This document shows positions 32,554 to 40,248 of a DNA stretch of 64,000 nt, in pieces; the first letter of the stretch is position 1; every line of letters starts with the position of its first letter. The translations under genes and the position numbers were made by a program. Below the pieces are notes generated by a model. The model ran no database searches. It was not told where the DNA came from and saw only the letters and a program-made list of their open reading frames with translations. This DNA comes from Microbacterium testaceum StLB037 (GTDB taxonomy: Bacteria; Actinomycetota; Actinomycetes; Actinomycetales; Microbacteriaceae), in NCBI RefSeq assembly GCF_008763945.1, contig NZ_VTQH01000003.1, forward strand, positions 310,001 through 374,000, read 5' to 3'.

Positions 32554-33750
32554 CTAGGCGGCGAGCACCCGCGCGGCGAGCAGGCCCTCGACGGCGGCGC
32601 GATAGTCGTCGATCATGCGACCGCGGTCCATCCGGACCCGGGCGGCGAGAGCGGCTGCGCGCAGCGCGGGACGAAGAGCCAGGGCGTCGCCCCACGCCTC
32701 GACGATCGCGTCGACCTCGCGAGCGGTCACGAGCCCGAATCCCTCGACCACGCGCGCCGCGTCACCGACGTCGGTGGTCACCGGAACGGCTCCGGATGCC
32801 GCTCCCTCGACCAGACAGAGCGGAGAGGCCTCGCCGAAGGCGCTCGTGAGGGCGACGATGTCGGCGATCCGGTACAGCTCGGGCATGTCCTCGCGCAGCC
32901 CCAGCGCGTGCAGGGTCACGCCGTCGTGCACGCCGCTGTCGGCCAGGAGCGCTCGGAACGCGGGGTTGGTGCGGGTCATGCCCGACCCGCACACGACGTA
33001 GTGCGTGCTCGGCGCCGTGCGCGCGTGCGCCGCGACCGCCCGCAGGAACAACCCAGGGTCTTTCATCGCGTCGAAGCGGGCGGCCAGGAGCACCACGGGA
33101 GAGGAGTCCGGGATGCCGAGACCCGCGCGGATGCGTCGGCGCTCGGCGCGCGTGCCGGGGCGGAAGCGCCGGGTGTCGATGCCGTTGTCGATGACCCACT
33201 CCTCGCCGGCGGCGACCCCGGCGCGCGCGTAGGCGCGAGAGGTGGACTCGGCGCACGAGATGGTCGCCGTGACCGCGCCCGCGGTCGCGGCCTCCGCGAG
33301 CCAGCCGAGTGCCGGACCCGAGTGGGTGGGGTCGGAGCGGTGCAGGCACGCGGCGATGGGGCGATCGGGCAGCAGGCCCGCGCGCTGCAGGGCGACCACC
33401 AGGCTCAGCGGCTGCTCCTTCAGCGAGAGGATGACGTCGGCGTCGGCGAAGAGCCGGGCGGCCCGGGCGAGCTCGCCGCGCGTGAACTCCTCGGGCGCCA
33501 GCGGTCGGTCACCCGCGATGCGGTCGAACGTGTCGATGGGGACGCCGCGCTCCCGCAGGTGGCGGTAGCGGGTGTCGTCGTGCGCGGATTGGACCGACGC
33601 GTCGCGTCGTGCCGCGGAGGTCAGGGAGAGCACGCGATGCTGCTGCGTTCCCCGGGCCGCGAGCCCCGCGACGACGTCGGAATGCAGGATCCGCGCGCCA
33701 CCGGCGAAGAAGCCTTCGTAGAGCGAGAGCACGCGTACGGGTCGGGTCAT
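32554..33750 (-). CDS. Glycosyltransferase family 4 protein
   Basis: ATG 33750 with GGAAAG upstream gives 398 residues. It is a GT-B fold retaining transferase. The N-terminal domain starts VRVLSLYEGFFAGGARILHSDVVAGLA, with the Gly-rich acceptor loop. The donor side has VVLLAARFDAMKDPGLFLRAV, GLREDMPELYRIADIVALTS and the E-x7-E motif FGEASPLCLVEGAASG. The sugar donor and acceptor are unknown. It stands alone between the SDR gene and a small gene. Confidence 0.88.
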   Translation of the reverse strand: MTRPVRVLSLYEGFFAGGARILHSDVVAGLAARGTQQHRVLSLTSAARRDASVQSAHDDTRYRHLRERGVPIDTFDRIAGDRPLAPEEFTRGELARAARLFADADVILSLKEQPLSLVVALQRAGLLPDRPIAACLHRSDPTHSGPALGWLAEAATAGAVTATISCAESTSRAYARAGVAAGEEWVIDNGIDTRRFRPGTRAERRRIRAGLGIPDSSPVVLLAARFDAMKDPGLFLRAVAAHARTAPSTHYVVCGSGMTRTNPAFRALLADSGVHDGVTLHALGLREDMPELYRIADIVALTSAFGEASPLCLVEGAASGAVPVTTDVGDAARVVEGFGLVTAREVDAIVEAWGDALALRPALRAAALAARVRMDRGRMIDDYRAAVEGLLAARVLAA

Positions 33751-33923
33751 CGAGGTCGCTTTCCGGGCCAGGATCGAAACCGCGGATGCGGTCGTCCCAT
33801 GCTGGGGTCTCGACCCCGCGCGGTGGGTTACGCCGCGGAGACCATCGCGTGAACGCCCGGACACGAGCCGACGCGCCGGCTTCCGGGGGAAGAAGCCGAC
33901 GCGCCGGGTGAAGGGGCGGTGGA

Positions 33924-34112
33924 TCAGGCGCGGGGCGCGACCACCATCGCCTCGCCGGCCGGGGCCGTGCGCGACCAGGGCCACCGCTTCGCCGAGCGCG
34001 GCGCGGGTGTCTCCTCGATCGAGCGCGGTCCGATGCCGTTGCCCATGGCGGCCGTCATGGCGATGCTCCACACCGAGCCCGTCTGCCGTTCGCTCTGCTG
34101 TCCGTAGATCAT
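33924..34112 (-). CDS. Small protein of 62 residues, unknown function
   Basis: ATG 34112 has GGAGAA upstream. The protein reads MIYGQQSERQTGSVWSIAMT at the start, then AAMGNGIGPRSIEETPAPR and an Arg/Trp-containing tail; it has no clear membrane helix. I recognise no family. The 5' untranslated region contains two tandem stem-loops (34126-34163), and the promoter is a CAA-box copy, so expression is probably stress-linked. Confidence 0.5.
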   Translation of the reverse strand: MIYGQQSERQTGSVWSIAMTAAMGNGIGPRSIEETPAPRSAKRWPWSRTAPAGEAMVVAPRA

Positions 34113-34125
34113 GGTGTTCTCCTCT

Positions 34126-34163
34126 CCCCGTCTCCCGACGGGGTCCGGCCGTCTCCCGACGGC
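34126..34163 (-). promoter_or_regulatory. Two tandem stem-loops in the leader of the 62-residue protein gene
   Basis: CCCCGTC-TCCC-GACGGGG (34126-34143) and GCCGTC-TCCC-GACGGC (34148-34163) are near-copies. In the minus-strand RNA both loops read GGGA, a GNRA tetraloop. The predicted transcript starts a few bases upstream, so the RNA 5' end would be folded. Confidence 0.5.
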
Positions 34164-34172
34164 GCTGCCTCC

Positions 34173-34209
34173 GTCATAGCCCCGCGGAACGTCGACGGAG
34201 ACCGGCTTG
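34173..34209 (-). promoter_or_regulatory. CAA-box promoter of the 62-residue protein gene
   Basis: On the minus strand, CTGTCAAGCC includes CAAGCC (34209-34204), then 25 nt, then TATGAC (34178-34173). Confidence 0.45.
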
Positions 34210-34310
34210 ACAGGGCGCGGGCGATGGGCATGGCCGGGGCGCCTCCGGCGAGCGAGCGTCTTCGGGGAGGTGAGGCGACGGGTGAATGTGCGAAGGTGTG
34301 CCCGCGCGAG

Positions 34311-34347
34311 CCGCGGGACGGAGCGAGCCCGGTGCTCCGTCCCGCGG
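34311..34347 (-). terminator. Terminator of the holin-like/DUF3618 operon
   Basis: A perfect 14-bp stem (34311-34324 with 34334-34347) begins four bases after the DUF3618 stop on the minus strand. Confidence 0.75.
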
Positions 34348-34350
34348 TGC

Positions 34351-34914
34351 TCACGCGTCGCGGACGCTCTCTCCCGCCTCCTGCGCGCGGTCGCGGACGG
34401 CCCCGGCTGCTTCGGTCGAGTCATCCTTGACGTGCTGGACGGCCTCGGCGGCGCGGTCCTCCAGCGCCGCCGCCGCGTCGGACGCCGGCTCCTTCAGATC
34501 GTCCACGACCTCGCGGGCCACGTCCTTCGCCTGCTCGACCAGGGGCGCGGCGCTGTCCTTCGCTTTCGCCGCCGCGTCTCGCTCGGCGCGCGAGGGCGGA
34601 ATGAGCGAGGCGAGCACCAGACCCGCCCCGAAGGCGACGAGTCCGACCGCCAACGGGTTGCCCTTCGCTTTGTCGGTCGCGCCGTGCGCGGCATCGCCCG
34701 CGTGGTGGGCGAGGTCGGATGCCGCGGACCCGGCGTCGTCCGCCACGCCCATCAGGCGGTCGCGAACGCTGCGCACGGCGCCGTGCACCTTGCCCTTCTG
34801 CCGCTCCACGATCTTGGACGGCGACACCTTGTCGGCGAGGGCGTCCACATCGGACCCCAGCTCGGCGCGCGTGCGCTCGATGTCGGCGCGGATGGCCTCG
34901 GGTGAATCGCTCAT
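34351..34914 (-). CDS. DUF3618 protein with long amphipathic tail
   Basis: The 187 residues from ATG 34914 begin with the DUF3618 signature SPEAIRADIERTRAELGSDVDALADKVSPSKIVERQ. A Gly-containing hydrophobic segment (PLAVGLVAFGAGLVLASLIP, about residues 94-113) is a likely membrane anchor. A long Ala/Glu/Lys helix resembling apolipoprotein or LEA-type repeats follows. The start overlaps the stop of the holin-like gene (ATGA). Families like this often sit beside membrane-stress genes; function unknown. Confidence 0.82.
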   Translation of the reverse strand: MSDSPEAIRADIERTRAELGSDVDALADKVSPSKIVERQKGKVHGAVRSVRDRLMGVADDAGSAASDLAHHAGDAAHGATDKAKGNPLAVGLVAFGAGLVLASLIPPSRAERDAAAKAKDSAAPLVEQAKDVAREVVDDLKEPASDAAAALEDRAAEAVQHVKDDSTEAAGAVRDRAQEAGESVRDA

Positions 34915-35324
34915 CGGTTCTCCTCGTTCCTCGTGAATGCTTCCGGTATTTCCTGCAGGGTCGCGGCCGTCTGCGGCACGCCCCGCACCTTCTTCAGTTG
35001 GGCGCGACCGACGGCGAACAGGATCGCCGCGATCACAGCCCAGAGCACGGCGACCACGACGGCCGACCACGCCTCGCCCATCAGCAGGGCCAGGGCCGCC
35101 CAGAGGGCGATGGAGAGGAACAGCACGACCATCCCGGCCGCGTATCCCGCGCCTCTCAGAAGACCCGCCCCCTTGGCCGACTTGGTCGCGGAGTCCGTGA
35201 CCTCGGCCTTCGCGAGGGCGAGCTCCTGGCGCATCAGCGTCGACATGTCGCGGGTGACCTCGCCGACCAGTTCGCCGAGCGAGGTCGTGGCCGCCCGGCG
35301 CTCAGAGGGTGTCGCGTCGGTCAT
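34911..35324 (-). CDS. Phage-holin-family (DUF1469-like) membrane protein
   Basis: The 137 residues from ATG 35324 have a polar N-terminus with SLGELVGEVTRDMSTLMRQELALAKAEVTDSATKSAKGAG, the family signature. Two membrane helices follow at about 52-77 and 82-106, then a charged tail. Despite the family name this is a chromosomal actinobacterial protein and not evidence of a prophage. It overlaps both neighbours: 23 bases with the gene before and 4 bases with the DUF3618 gene. Confidence 0.85.
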   Translation of the reverse strand: MTDATPSERRAATTSLGELVGEVTRDMSTLMRQELALAKAEVTDSATKSAKGAGLLRGAGYAAGMVVLFLSIALWAALALLMGEAWSAVVVAVLWAVIAAILFAVGRAQLKKVRGVPQTAATLQEIPEAFTRNEENR

Positions 35325-35853
35325 CCGCGTCCCCCTCTCGTGCGCCGTCGAGTCGTGCGGCGGACTCGGTATACAACGGCGGGTCGCCGCCGTCGGCACC
35401 GGGGACGAGTCCCGTGTCGTCCCCCGAAACGCCCGGCTCGACCTCGCCGAGGTTCGTCGCGTGGGCGTCGCGGGGCTCGCCGGGAATCGGCGGGGCGGGG
35501 AAGGAGCCGGCTTGCGCGTCGACGCGCGTGGCGGACGGCGTCTGCTCGGCGGCGCGGGCCCTGGCATCCGCCTCGGCGAACCGCGGGGCTTCAGGCCTGG
35601 ACGAGGCCGACGATTCCGACGCTCCGGATGCCGCGCCGGAGGCGATGGCGCGGCTGAGACGGCCCACGACGATACCGGCGATGGCGGCGACGGCGATGAA
35701 GGTGCCCGGACGACGACGGGCGAACGAGGTCACCTCCTGCACGAGCTGCTGCGGATCGCGCTCACCCAGCCAGGAACCGATGGTCGAGGCATGATCGGCG
35801 ACCCGGCGGACGAGATCGCCGGCGATCCCGCCGCCTTCGCCGGCGTCGGCCAT
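35302..35853 (-). CDS. Single-pass membrane protein with disordered tail, first of the operon
   Basis: ATG 35853 gives 183 residues. Residues 1-52 are polar with an amphipathic helix (DPQQLVQEVTSFARRRP); one hydrophobic segment (about 52-68, GTFIAVAAIAGIVVGRL) follows, and the rest is Ala/Pro/Asp/Glu-rich and probably disordered. The RRRPGTFIAVAAIAGIVVGRLSR segment is typical of proteins found upstream of holin-like and DUF3618 genes. No ribosome site is obvious, so the exact start is uncertain. Confidence 0.7.
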   Translation of the reverse strand: MADAGEGGGIAGDLVRRVADHASTIGSWLGERDPQQLVQEVTSFARRRPGTFIAVAAIAGIVVGRLSRAIASGAASGASESSASSRPEAPRFAEADARARAAEQTPSATRVDAQAGSFPAPPIPGEPRDAHATNLGEVEPGVSGDDTGLVPGADGGDPPLYTESAARLDGAREGDADDRRDTL

Positions 35854-36023
35854 CCGTTCTAGGAACGTTCCGCCGTCCGCCGCGTGGGCCTTGCCCCGGC
35901 TCTCTCGCCGTGCAACGCGCGCATCGTCCGGGCCACGTCGGATTCCGGCCGTGGGGTGAACACGTCGACGCTCGGTGTGCAACCTCCACGGGCACTGGGC
36001 GGAGATGAGTACGATCATGGGTC

Positions 36024-36476
36024 GTGCATTCGTCCACCGATACTCCGTCTCGCCCCTCGCCGGGGTCGGAGCTCGGTCGCGCCCTCCTGTCCTACGGCGA
36101 GGCGCGTCGGGTCGCGGCCGCGGAGGCACGGCGGGAGCTGTCGCTGAATGAACTCGACGCCCGCGCCCTGCTCTTCGTCGCCGACAATCCCGGAGCTCGC
36201 CCCTCGCACGTGCGCGACCATCTGGGGATCACGTCGGCAGGCGTCACGACGCTGATCGACCGCTTGGTTCAGCGGGGTGCCGTGCGTCGCGATCTCGACG
36301 ACGAGGACCGTCGCGTCAACCACATCACGGCGATCGTCGATCTCGACACCCCGCCCTGGTCGAGACTGCGCGCGTTCGACGCCGCGGTCGAGGAGGCGGT
36401 CTCAGGGCTCGACCACGATGATGCGCGCCGGCTCGCGGTGCTCCTCGAGCAGATCACGGCGTACGCGAGCCGCTGA
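36024..36476 (+). CDS. MarR family transcriptional regulator
   Basis: The 150-residue winged-helix regulator has the DNA-binding region LSLNELDARALLFVADNPGARPSHVRDHLGITSAGVTTLIDRLVQRGAVRRDLDDEDRR, including the beta-wing DDEDRR. The start GTG 36024 lies 8 bases after a TACGAT -10-like box and has no ribosome site, which would fit a leaderless message. It is divergent from the membrane operon at 34.4-35.9 kb, a possible target. The ligand is unknown. Confidence 0.85.
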   Translation: MHSSTDTPSRPSPGSELGRALLSYGEARRVAAAEARRELSLNELDARALLFVADNPGARPSHVRDHLGITSAGVTTLIDRLVQRGAVRRDLDDEDRRVNHITAIVDLDTPPWSRLRAFDAAVEEAVSGLDHDDARRLAVLLEQITAYASR

Positions 36477-36509
36477 GGTGCACGGCGTCCATCGGGGCGC
36501 GGCGCGACC

Positions 36510-36851
36510 TCAGACGGCGGCGAGGAACGCTTCCGAGCGGGCCTGAAGGAATGCGCACAGCGCGGACAGGGTCGCCAGTTCGCCCGAGAGCGCCATGACC
36601 CGACCGGCCGGCAGGGGGGCGGCGTCTTCGCGCGGTTCGAACGTCACGGCCCATTCGGTGCTGTTCGCTTCGGGGCCGGGGGCGACGAAGAAGGTGGTCG
36701 ACACGCTGCGCAGTCGAGCGGCGATGAGACCGGCGTCGCTGCCGTCGTCGCTGTCCTGGGGGATGACGCGCAGTATCTCGGCGTCGTCGTAGCCGAGGGC
36801 TCGGAATTCGTCGATCCAGGCCTGCAGCGTGGTCATCGTGCGAAAAGGCAT
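36510..36851 (-). CDS. Hypothetical protein of 113 residues
   Basis: ATG 36851 is preceded by GAAGGGA; ATG 36836 is an alternative without a ribosome site. The soluble protein has LQAWIDEFRALGYDDAEILRVIPQD at the start and a beta-rich middle (TTFFVAPGPEANSTEWAVTFEP), ending in a helix with ALCAFLQARSEAFLAA. I do not recognise the family. It is convergent with the MarR gene. Confidence 0.6.
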   Translation of the reverse strand: MPFRTMTTLQAWIDEFRALGYDDAEILRVIPQDSDDGSDAGLIAARLRSVSTTFFVAPGPEANSTEWAVTFEPREDAAPLPAGRVMALSGELATLSALCAFLQARSEAFLAAV

Positions 36852-37269
36852 GGCATCCCTTCGGCGGCCGGACGTCGGGTGGCGGCCCCTCCCATTATGG
36901 ATGGTCGGTGGCGCCTCGGAGCGGGGTCACGAGCTCCGCGCCGAGGCGCCTGGCGACCACCGCGCCGGGGAACGGAGAGCGGTCGACGTGCAGCACGAGG
37001 CTGCTCTCGGAATGGTGACGCGGCGTCTTACCAACGGTCAATGTGAACGCGGTCCATTTTTCGCATACCGGATGTCTTTTCGCGCCTCGGGGATGAATGC
37101 GCCGAAATGCGCATTATCGACCGTTCGCGGGATAGCGTAGAAAGCGGATGGGGGGCATCCACGACGCCGCAGTCTCTCGAATCACCGACGTGAGAGCGTT
37201 CCCATAGTGGGACCCGCCGCGGGGCGCAATGGTCTCGCCGCACATCCTCGGACGATTTAGGAAACAGGC
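36852..37269. promoter_or_regulatory. 418-base intergenic stretch with inverted repeats
   Basis: No gene is seen here. GGCGCCTCGG (36910-36919) pairs with CCGAGGCGCC (36941-36950) and forms a hairpin with further inner pairing. AATGCGC (37096-37102) pairs with GCGCATT (37109-37115), inside the most A+T-rich part of the region (about 37030-37135). It lies upstream of the third AraC regulator and could hold its control region. Confidence 0.4.
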
Positions 37270-38205
37270 GTGGAGCATACGAACATCGAGACCCGCGACG
37301 CCGAGACGGTGGAGCACCTCTGGCAGACCGTCGTTCCCGGCGCGCGCATCTCGCGCGCCGAGGCGATCCAGCCGGCCCTGGCGTGGCACGCAGCGTCCGA
37401 GCCCGGTTTCGGATTCTGCGACTACACCATCGGGTCGACCATGCTCGTCGAATCCGACCCCCTCGACCAGGTCGTGGTCGGACGCATCGCGGGCCCCCGG
37501 GTCTCGGGAACGTATCGACGCGAGCGCATCGACACCACCGTGCCGTTCATGGTCGTCGATCGTCCTCTCGAGTTCGCCTTCACCGGGCGCATCGCCGGGA
37601 CGGCCGTGTCGTTCGCGCGGTCCGACTTCGACGAGGCCGCACGACGGCTGTCGGGTGACGACACCCTGCGGGTGCGGCCCACCGGCTACGCGCCGGTCAG
37701 CGAGCAGCGGTTGCGGTACTGGTCGCGCACGTGGGAGTACGCCCGCGACGTTCTCCTGCGCTCACCCGAGCGAACGCCCCTCATCGAGCAGCAGGCCCGC
37801 ACGCTCCTTCTCGAGGCGTCGCTCCTGGCTTTCCCGACCACCTTCACCGAGGCCCTCGCCGCGGGTCGGCCCTCGCGTCCCCTGCCCGCCCCGGTGCGTC
37901 GGGCCAAGGCGTACGTCGAGGCGCACGCCGCCGAGCCGGTCGTGCTCGCCGACATCGCGCAGGCCGCACGTCTCTCACCGCGCGGGCTGCAGTACGCCTT
38001 CCGTGCGGCGACGGGACGCACGCCCATGCAGTACCTCCGCCGGGTGCGCCTCGACGCCGCGCGGGCCGAGCTGCGCAGCGCCGACCCCTCCGTCGAGACG
38101 GTCGCGGCGATCGCGGCGCGCTGGGGGTTCTCCAACCTCGGCCGCTTCGCGGCGATGTACCGCGGCGAGTTCGGCGAAACGCCGTCGACGACGCTGCGGT
38201 CCTGA
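37270..38205 (+). CDS. AraC family transcriptional regulator (third of three)
   Basis: The 311-residue regulator begins at GTG 37270. The sensor half opens ETRDAETVEHLWQTVVPGARISRAEAI, which closely matches the opening of the 21.2-kb regulator. The AraC domain has VVLADIAQAARLSPRGLQYAFRAATGRTPMQYLRRVRLD and VETVAAIAARWGFSNLGRFAAMYRGEFG. Ligand and target are unknown. The long A+T-rich region upstream may carry operator sites. Confidence 0.88.
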   Translation: MEHTNIETRDAETVEHLWQTVVPGARISRAEAIQPALAWHAASEPGFGFCDYTIGSTMLVESDPLDQVVVGRIAGPRVSGTYRRERIDTTVPFMVVDRPLEFAFTGRIAGTAVSFARSDFDEAARRLSGDDTLRVRPTGYAPVSEQRLRYWSRTWEYARDVLLRSPERTPLIEQQARTLLLEASLLAFPTTFTEALAAGRPSRPLPAPVRRAKAYVEAHAAEPVVLADIAQAARLSPRGLQYAFRAATGRTPMQYLRRVRLDAARAELRSADPSVETVAAIAARWGFSNLGRFAAMYRGEFGETPSTTLRS

Positions 38206-38266
38206 CGCCGCCGCACCGACCCGGCGACGGGCTCGACGTCACACGCCCGCGTCGGGCGGGAGCAGG

Positions 38267-39760
38267 TCAGTGTCCCGCGCCGAGCCCTCCGCTCAATCGC
38301 GCGTGCAGTCGGGCGGCGGTGTCGTTCATGCCCGCGATCTCGACCGTCGTGCCGAGATGGGCGTATCTGGTCTGCACCGCGTCGAGAGCGGCGACCGTCG
38401 ATGCGTCCCACACGTGCGAGCGCGACAGATCGATGACCACGCGTCGGGGATCGTCGTGGTACGCGAACTTCGTGGTCAGGTCGTTGCTCGAGGCGAAGAA
38501 CAGCTCGCCCTCCACGACGTAGCGGGCGGTATCGCTCTCGACCGTGCGCGTCACCTCGGTGACGCTCGCGACCCGTCGCGCGAACAGCACCGCCGCGGCC
38601 ACGACGCCCACGCCCACGCCGATCGCGAGGTTGTGCGTCCACACCGTCACCGCGACGGTGAGCACCATCACGATCGTCTCGCTCAGCGGCATCCGGCGCA
38701 GAGTGGAGGGGCGGACGCTGTGCCAGTCGAAGGTGGCGATCGAGACGACGATCATCACGGCCACCAGGACCGCCATGGGAATCACGGCGACCACGTCGCC
38801 GAAGACCAGGACGAGAACGAGCAGGAAGACGCCGGCCAGGAAGGTCGAGATGCGCGTGCGGGCGCCCGACGCCTTCACGTTGATCATCGTCTGACCGATC
38901 ATCGCGCAGCCGCCCATGCCTCCGAACAGGCCCGACAGCACGTTCGCGGCACCCTGGCCGAGGGACTCGCGGGTCTTCGACGAGCGCGTGTCGGTGATGT
39001 CGTCGACGAGGGCCGCGGTCATGAGCGACTCGAGGAGGCCGACGATCGCCATCGCGACGGCGAACGGCAGGATGATCGCGAGCGTCTCCGCGGTGAGGGG
39101 CACGTCCGGAAGCAGCAGCGCCGGCAGGCTCTCGGGAAGGGCCCCCTGATCGCCGACGGTGGGCACCGAGATGCCGAACACGACCGCGGCCCCGGTGAGC
39201 AGCACGATCGCCACGAGCGGGGCGGGCACCACCTTGGTGACGCGCGGGAGCAGGTACATGATCGCGAGCCCCGCCGCGGCGAGGGGGTACACCGCCCACG
39301 GCACACCGATCAACTGCGGCACCTGGGCGATGAAGATCAGGATCGCGAGCGCGTTGACGAAGCCCACCATGACGCTGCGCGGAATGAAGCGCATGAGCTT
39401 GGCCACCCCGAGCAGGCCGAGGATCACCTGCAGGATGCCGCCCAGGATCACGGTCGCGAGCAGGTAGTCGACCCCGTGCTCGCGGGCGACGGGGGCGATG
39501 ACGAGCGCGATCGCCCCGGTCGCGGCCGAGATCATGGCGGGGCGGCCGCCGAGGAAGGCGATCGCCACGGCCATCACGAACGAGGAGAAGAGCCCCAGGC
39601 GCGGGTCGACGCCGGCGATGATCGAGAAGGCGATCGCCTCCGGGATGAGGGCGATGGCCACGACGAGCCCGGCGAGCACCTCGCGGGTCAGCAGGCGGGG
39701 GGAGCGCAGGGCCTGGAGGACGGTGGGGTCGGTGCGCGGGCGCGCGAGGGCAGAGGTCAT
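38267..39760 (-). CDS. SulP family inorganic anion transporter with STAS domain
   Basis: The 497-residue carrier has 10-12 predicted helices. SulP motifs include LVVAIALIPEAIAFSIIAGVDPRLGLFSSF at the start and the helix-8 region ITDTRSSKTRESLGQGAANVLSGLFGGMGGCAMIGQTMINV. About residues 410-480 form a cytoplasmic STAS domain (FASSNDLTTKFAY, VVIDLSRSHVWDASTVAALD). It could transport sulfate, bicarbonate or another small anion. ATG 39760 has GGAG upstream. It is divergent from the MerR gene. Confidence 0.9.
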   Translation of the reverse strand: MTSALARPRTDPTVLQALRSPRLLTREVLAGLVVAIALIPEAIAFSIIAGVDPRLGLFSSFVMAVAIAFLGGRPAMISAATGAIALVIAPVAREHGVDYLLATVILGGILQVILGLLGVAKLMRFIPRSVMVGFVNALAILIFIAQVPQLIGVPWAVYPLAAAGLAIMYLLPRVTKVVPAPLVAIVLLTGAAVVFGISVPTVGDQGALPESLPALLLPDVPLTAETLAIILPFAVAMAIVGLLESLMTAALVDDITDTRSSKTRESLGQGAANVLSGLFGGMGGCAMIGQTMINVKASGARTRISTFLAGVFLLVLVLVFGDVVAVIPMAVLVAVMIVVSIATFDWHSVRPSTLRRMPLSETIVMVLTVAVTVWTHNLAIGVGVGVVAAAVLFARRVASVTEVTRTVESDTARYVVEGELFFASSNDLTTKFAYHDDPRRVVIDLSRSHVWDASTVAALDAVQTRYAHLGTTVEIAGMNDTAARLHARLSGGLGAGH

Positions 39761-39876
39761 GGAGCTGCTCCGGGGTGGGGGAGGGGACCCGCGTCGACGC
39801 GGGGAAGAATGGAGGGGTCGCGAACGCGACGCAGGGAACTCTACCGTAACGAGAGGGTTGCGGGATCGGATGGGAC

Positions 39877-40248
39877 ATGACCGACGTGCGACCGATGCAG
39901 ATCGGCGAGCTCGCCGAACGGACGGGGCTGTCGATCCGGACCCTGCGCCATTACGACGAGATCGGGCTGCTGCGTCCCTCCGCGCGCAGCGAGGGCGGGT
40001 TCCGGCTGTACACGGCCGATGACGAGTCTCGACTGCTCCTCATCCGCCGCATGAAACCCCTCGGCTACTCCCTGGAGCAGATGGGCGAGCTGCTCGCGGT
40101 CGTCGACGGGCTCGCCGAGGTGCCGGGCGACCCCGACCTGGCGGCCCGTCTCGCCGACATCCGCGCCGAAGCCCACCGCCGCCGCGACGACCTGCGCAGA
40201 CAGCTCGCGGCCGCGGACGAATTCGTCACCCAGTTGGAGGCACGATGA
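39877..40248 (+). CDS. MerR family transcriptional regulator
   Basis: The 123-residue protein has the MerR winged helix MQIGELAERTGLSIRTLRHYDEIGLLRPSARSEGGFRLYT and a C-terminal dimerisation helix. There is no Cys-rich metal site, so it is not a metal sensor of the classical type. The stop overlaps the start of the GNAT gene (ATGA), indicating an operon. The inducer is unknown. Confidence 0.9.
   Translation: MTDVRPMQIGELAERTGLSIRTLRHYDEIGLLRPSARSEGGFRLYTADDESRLLLIRRMKPLGYSLEQMGELLAVVDGLAEVPGDPDLAARLADIRAEAHRRRDDLRRQLAAADEFVTQLEAR

Noticed and set aside
7284..34209. ECF sigma factor promoters (AAC and CGT motifs) as the explanation of the CAA box
   Set aside because: The distance between the two elements is 25-26 nt, far longer than the about 16-17 nt used by ECF sigma factors.
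34911..35324. Prophage remnant because of a holin-family gene
   Set aside because: No other phage gene, integrase or attachment site is present; this holin family is common on actinobacterial chromosomes.
35856..35893. A further CAA-box promoter for the 35.3-kb membrane protein (CAAGGC, 26 nt, TAGAAC)
   Set aside because: The -10 would end only two bases before the chosen ATG and there is no later start codon nearby, so the match is probably chance.
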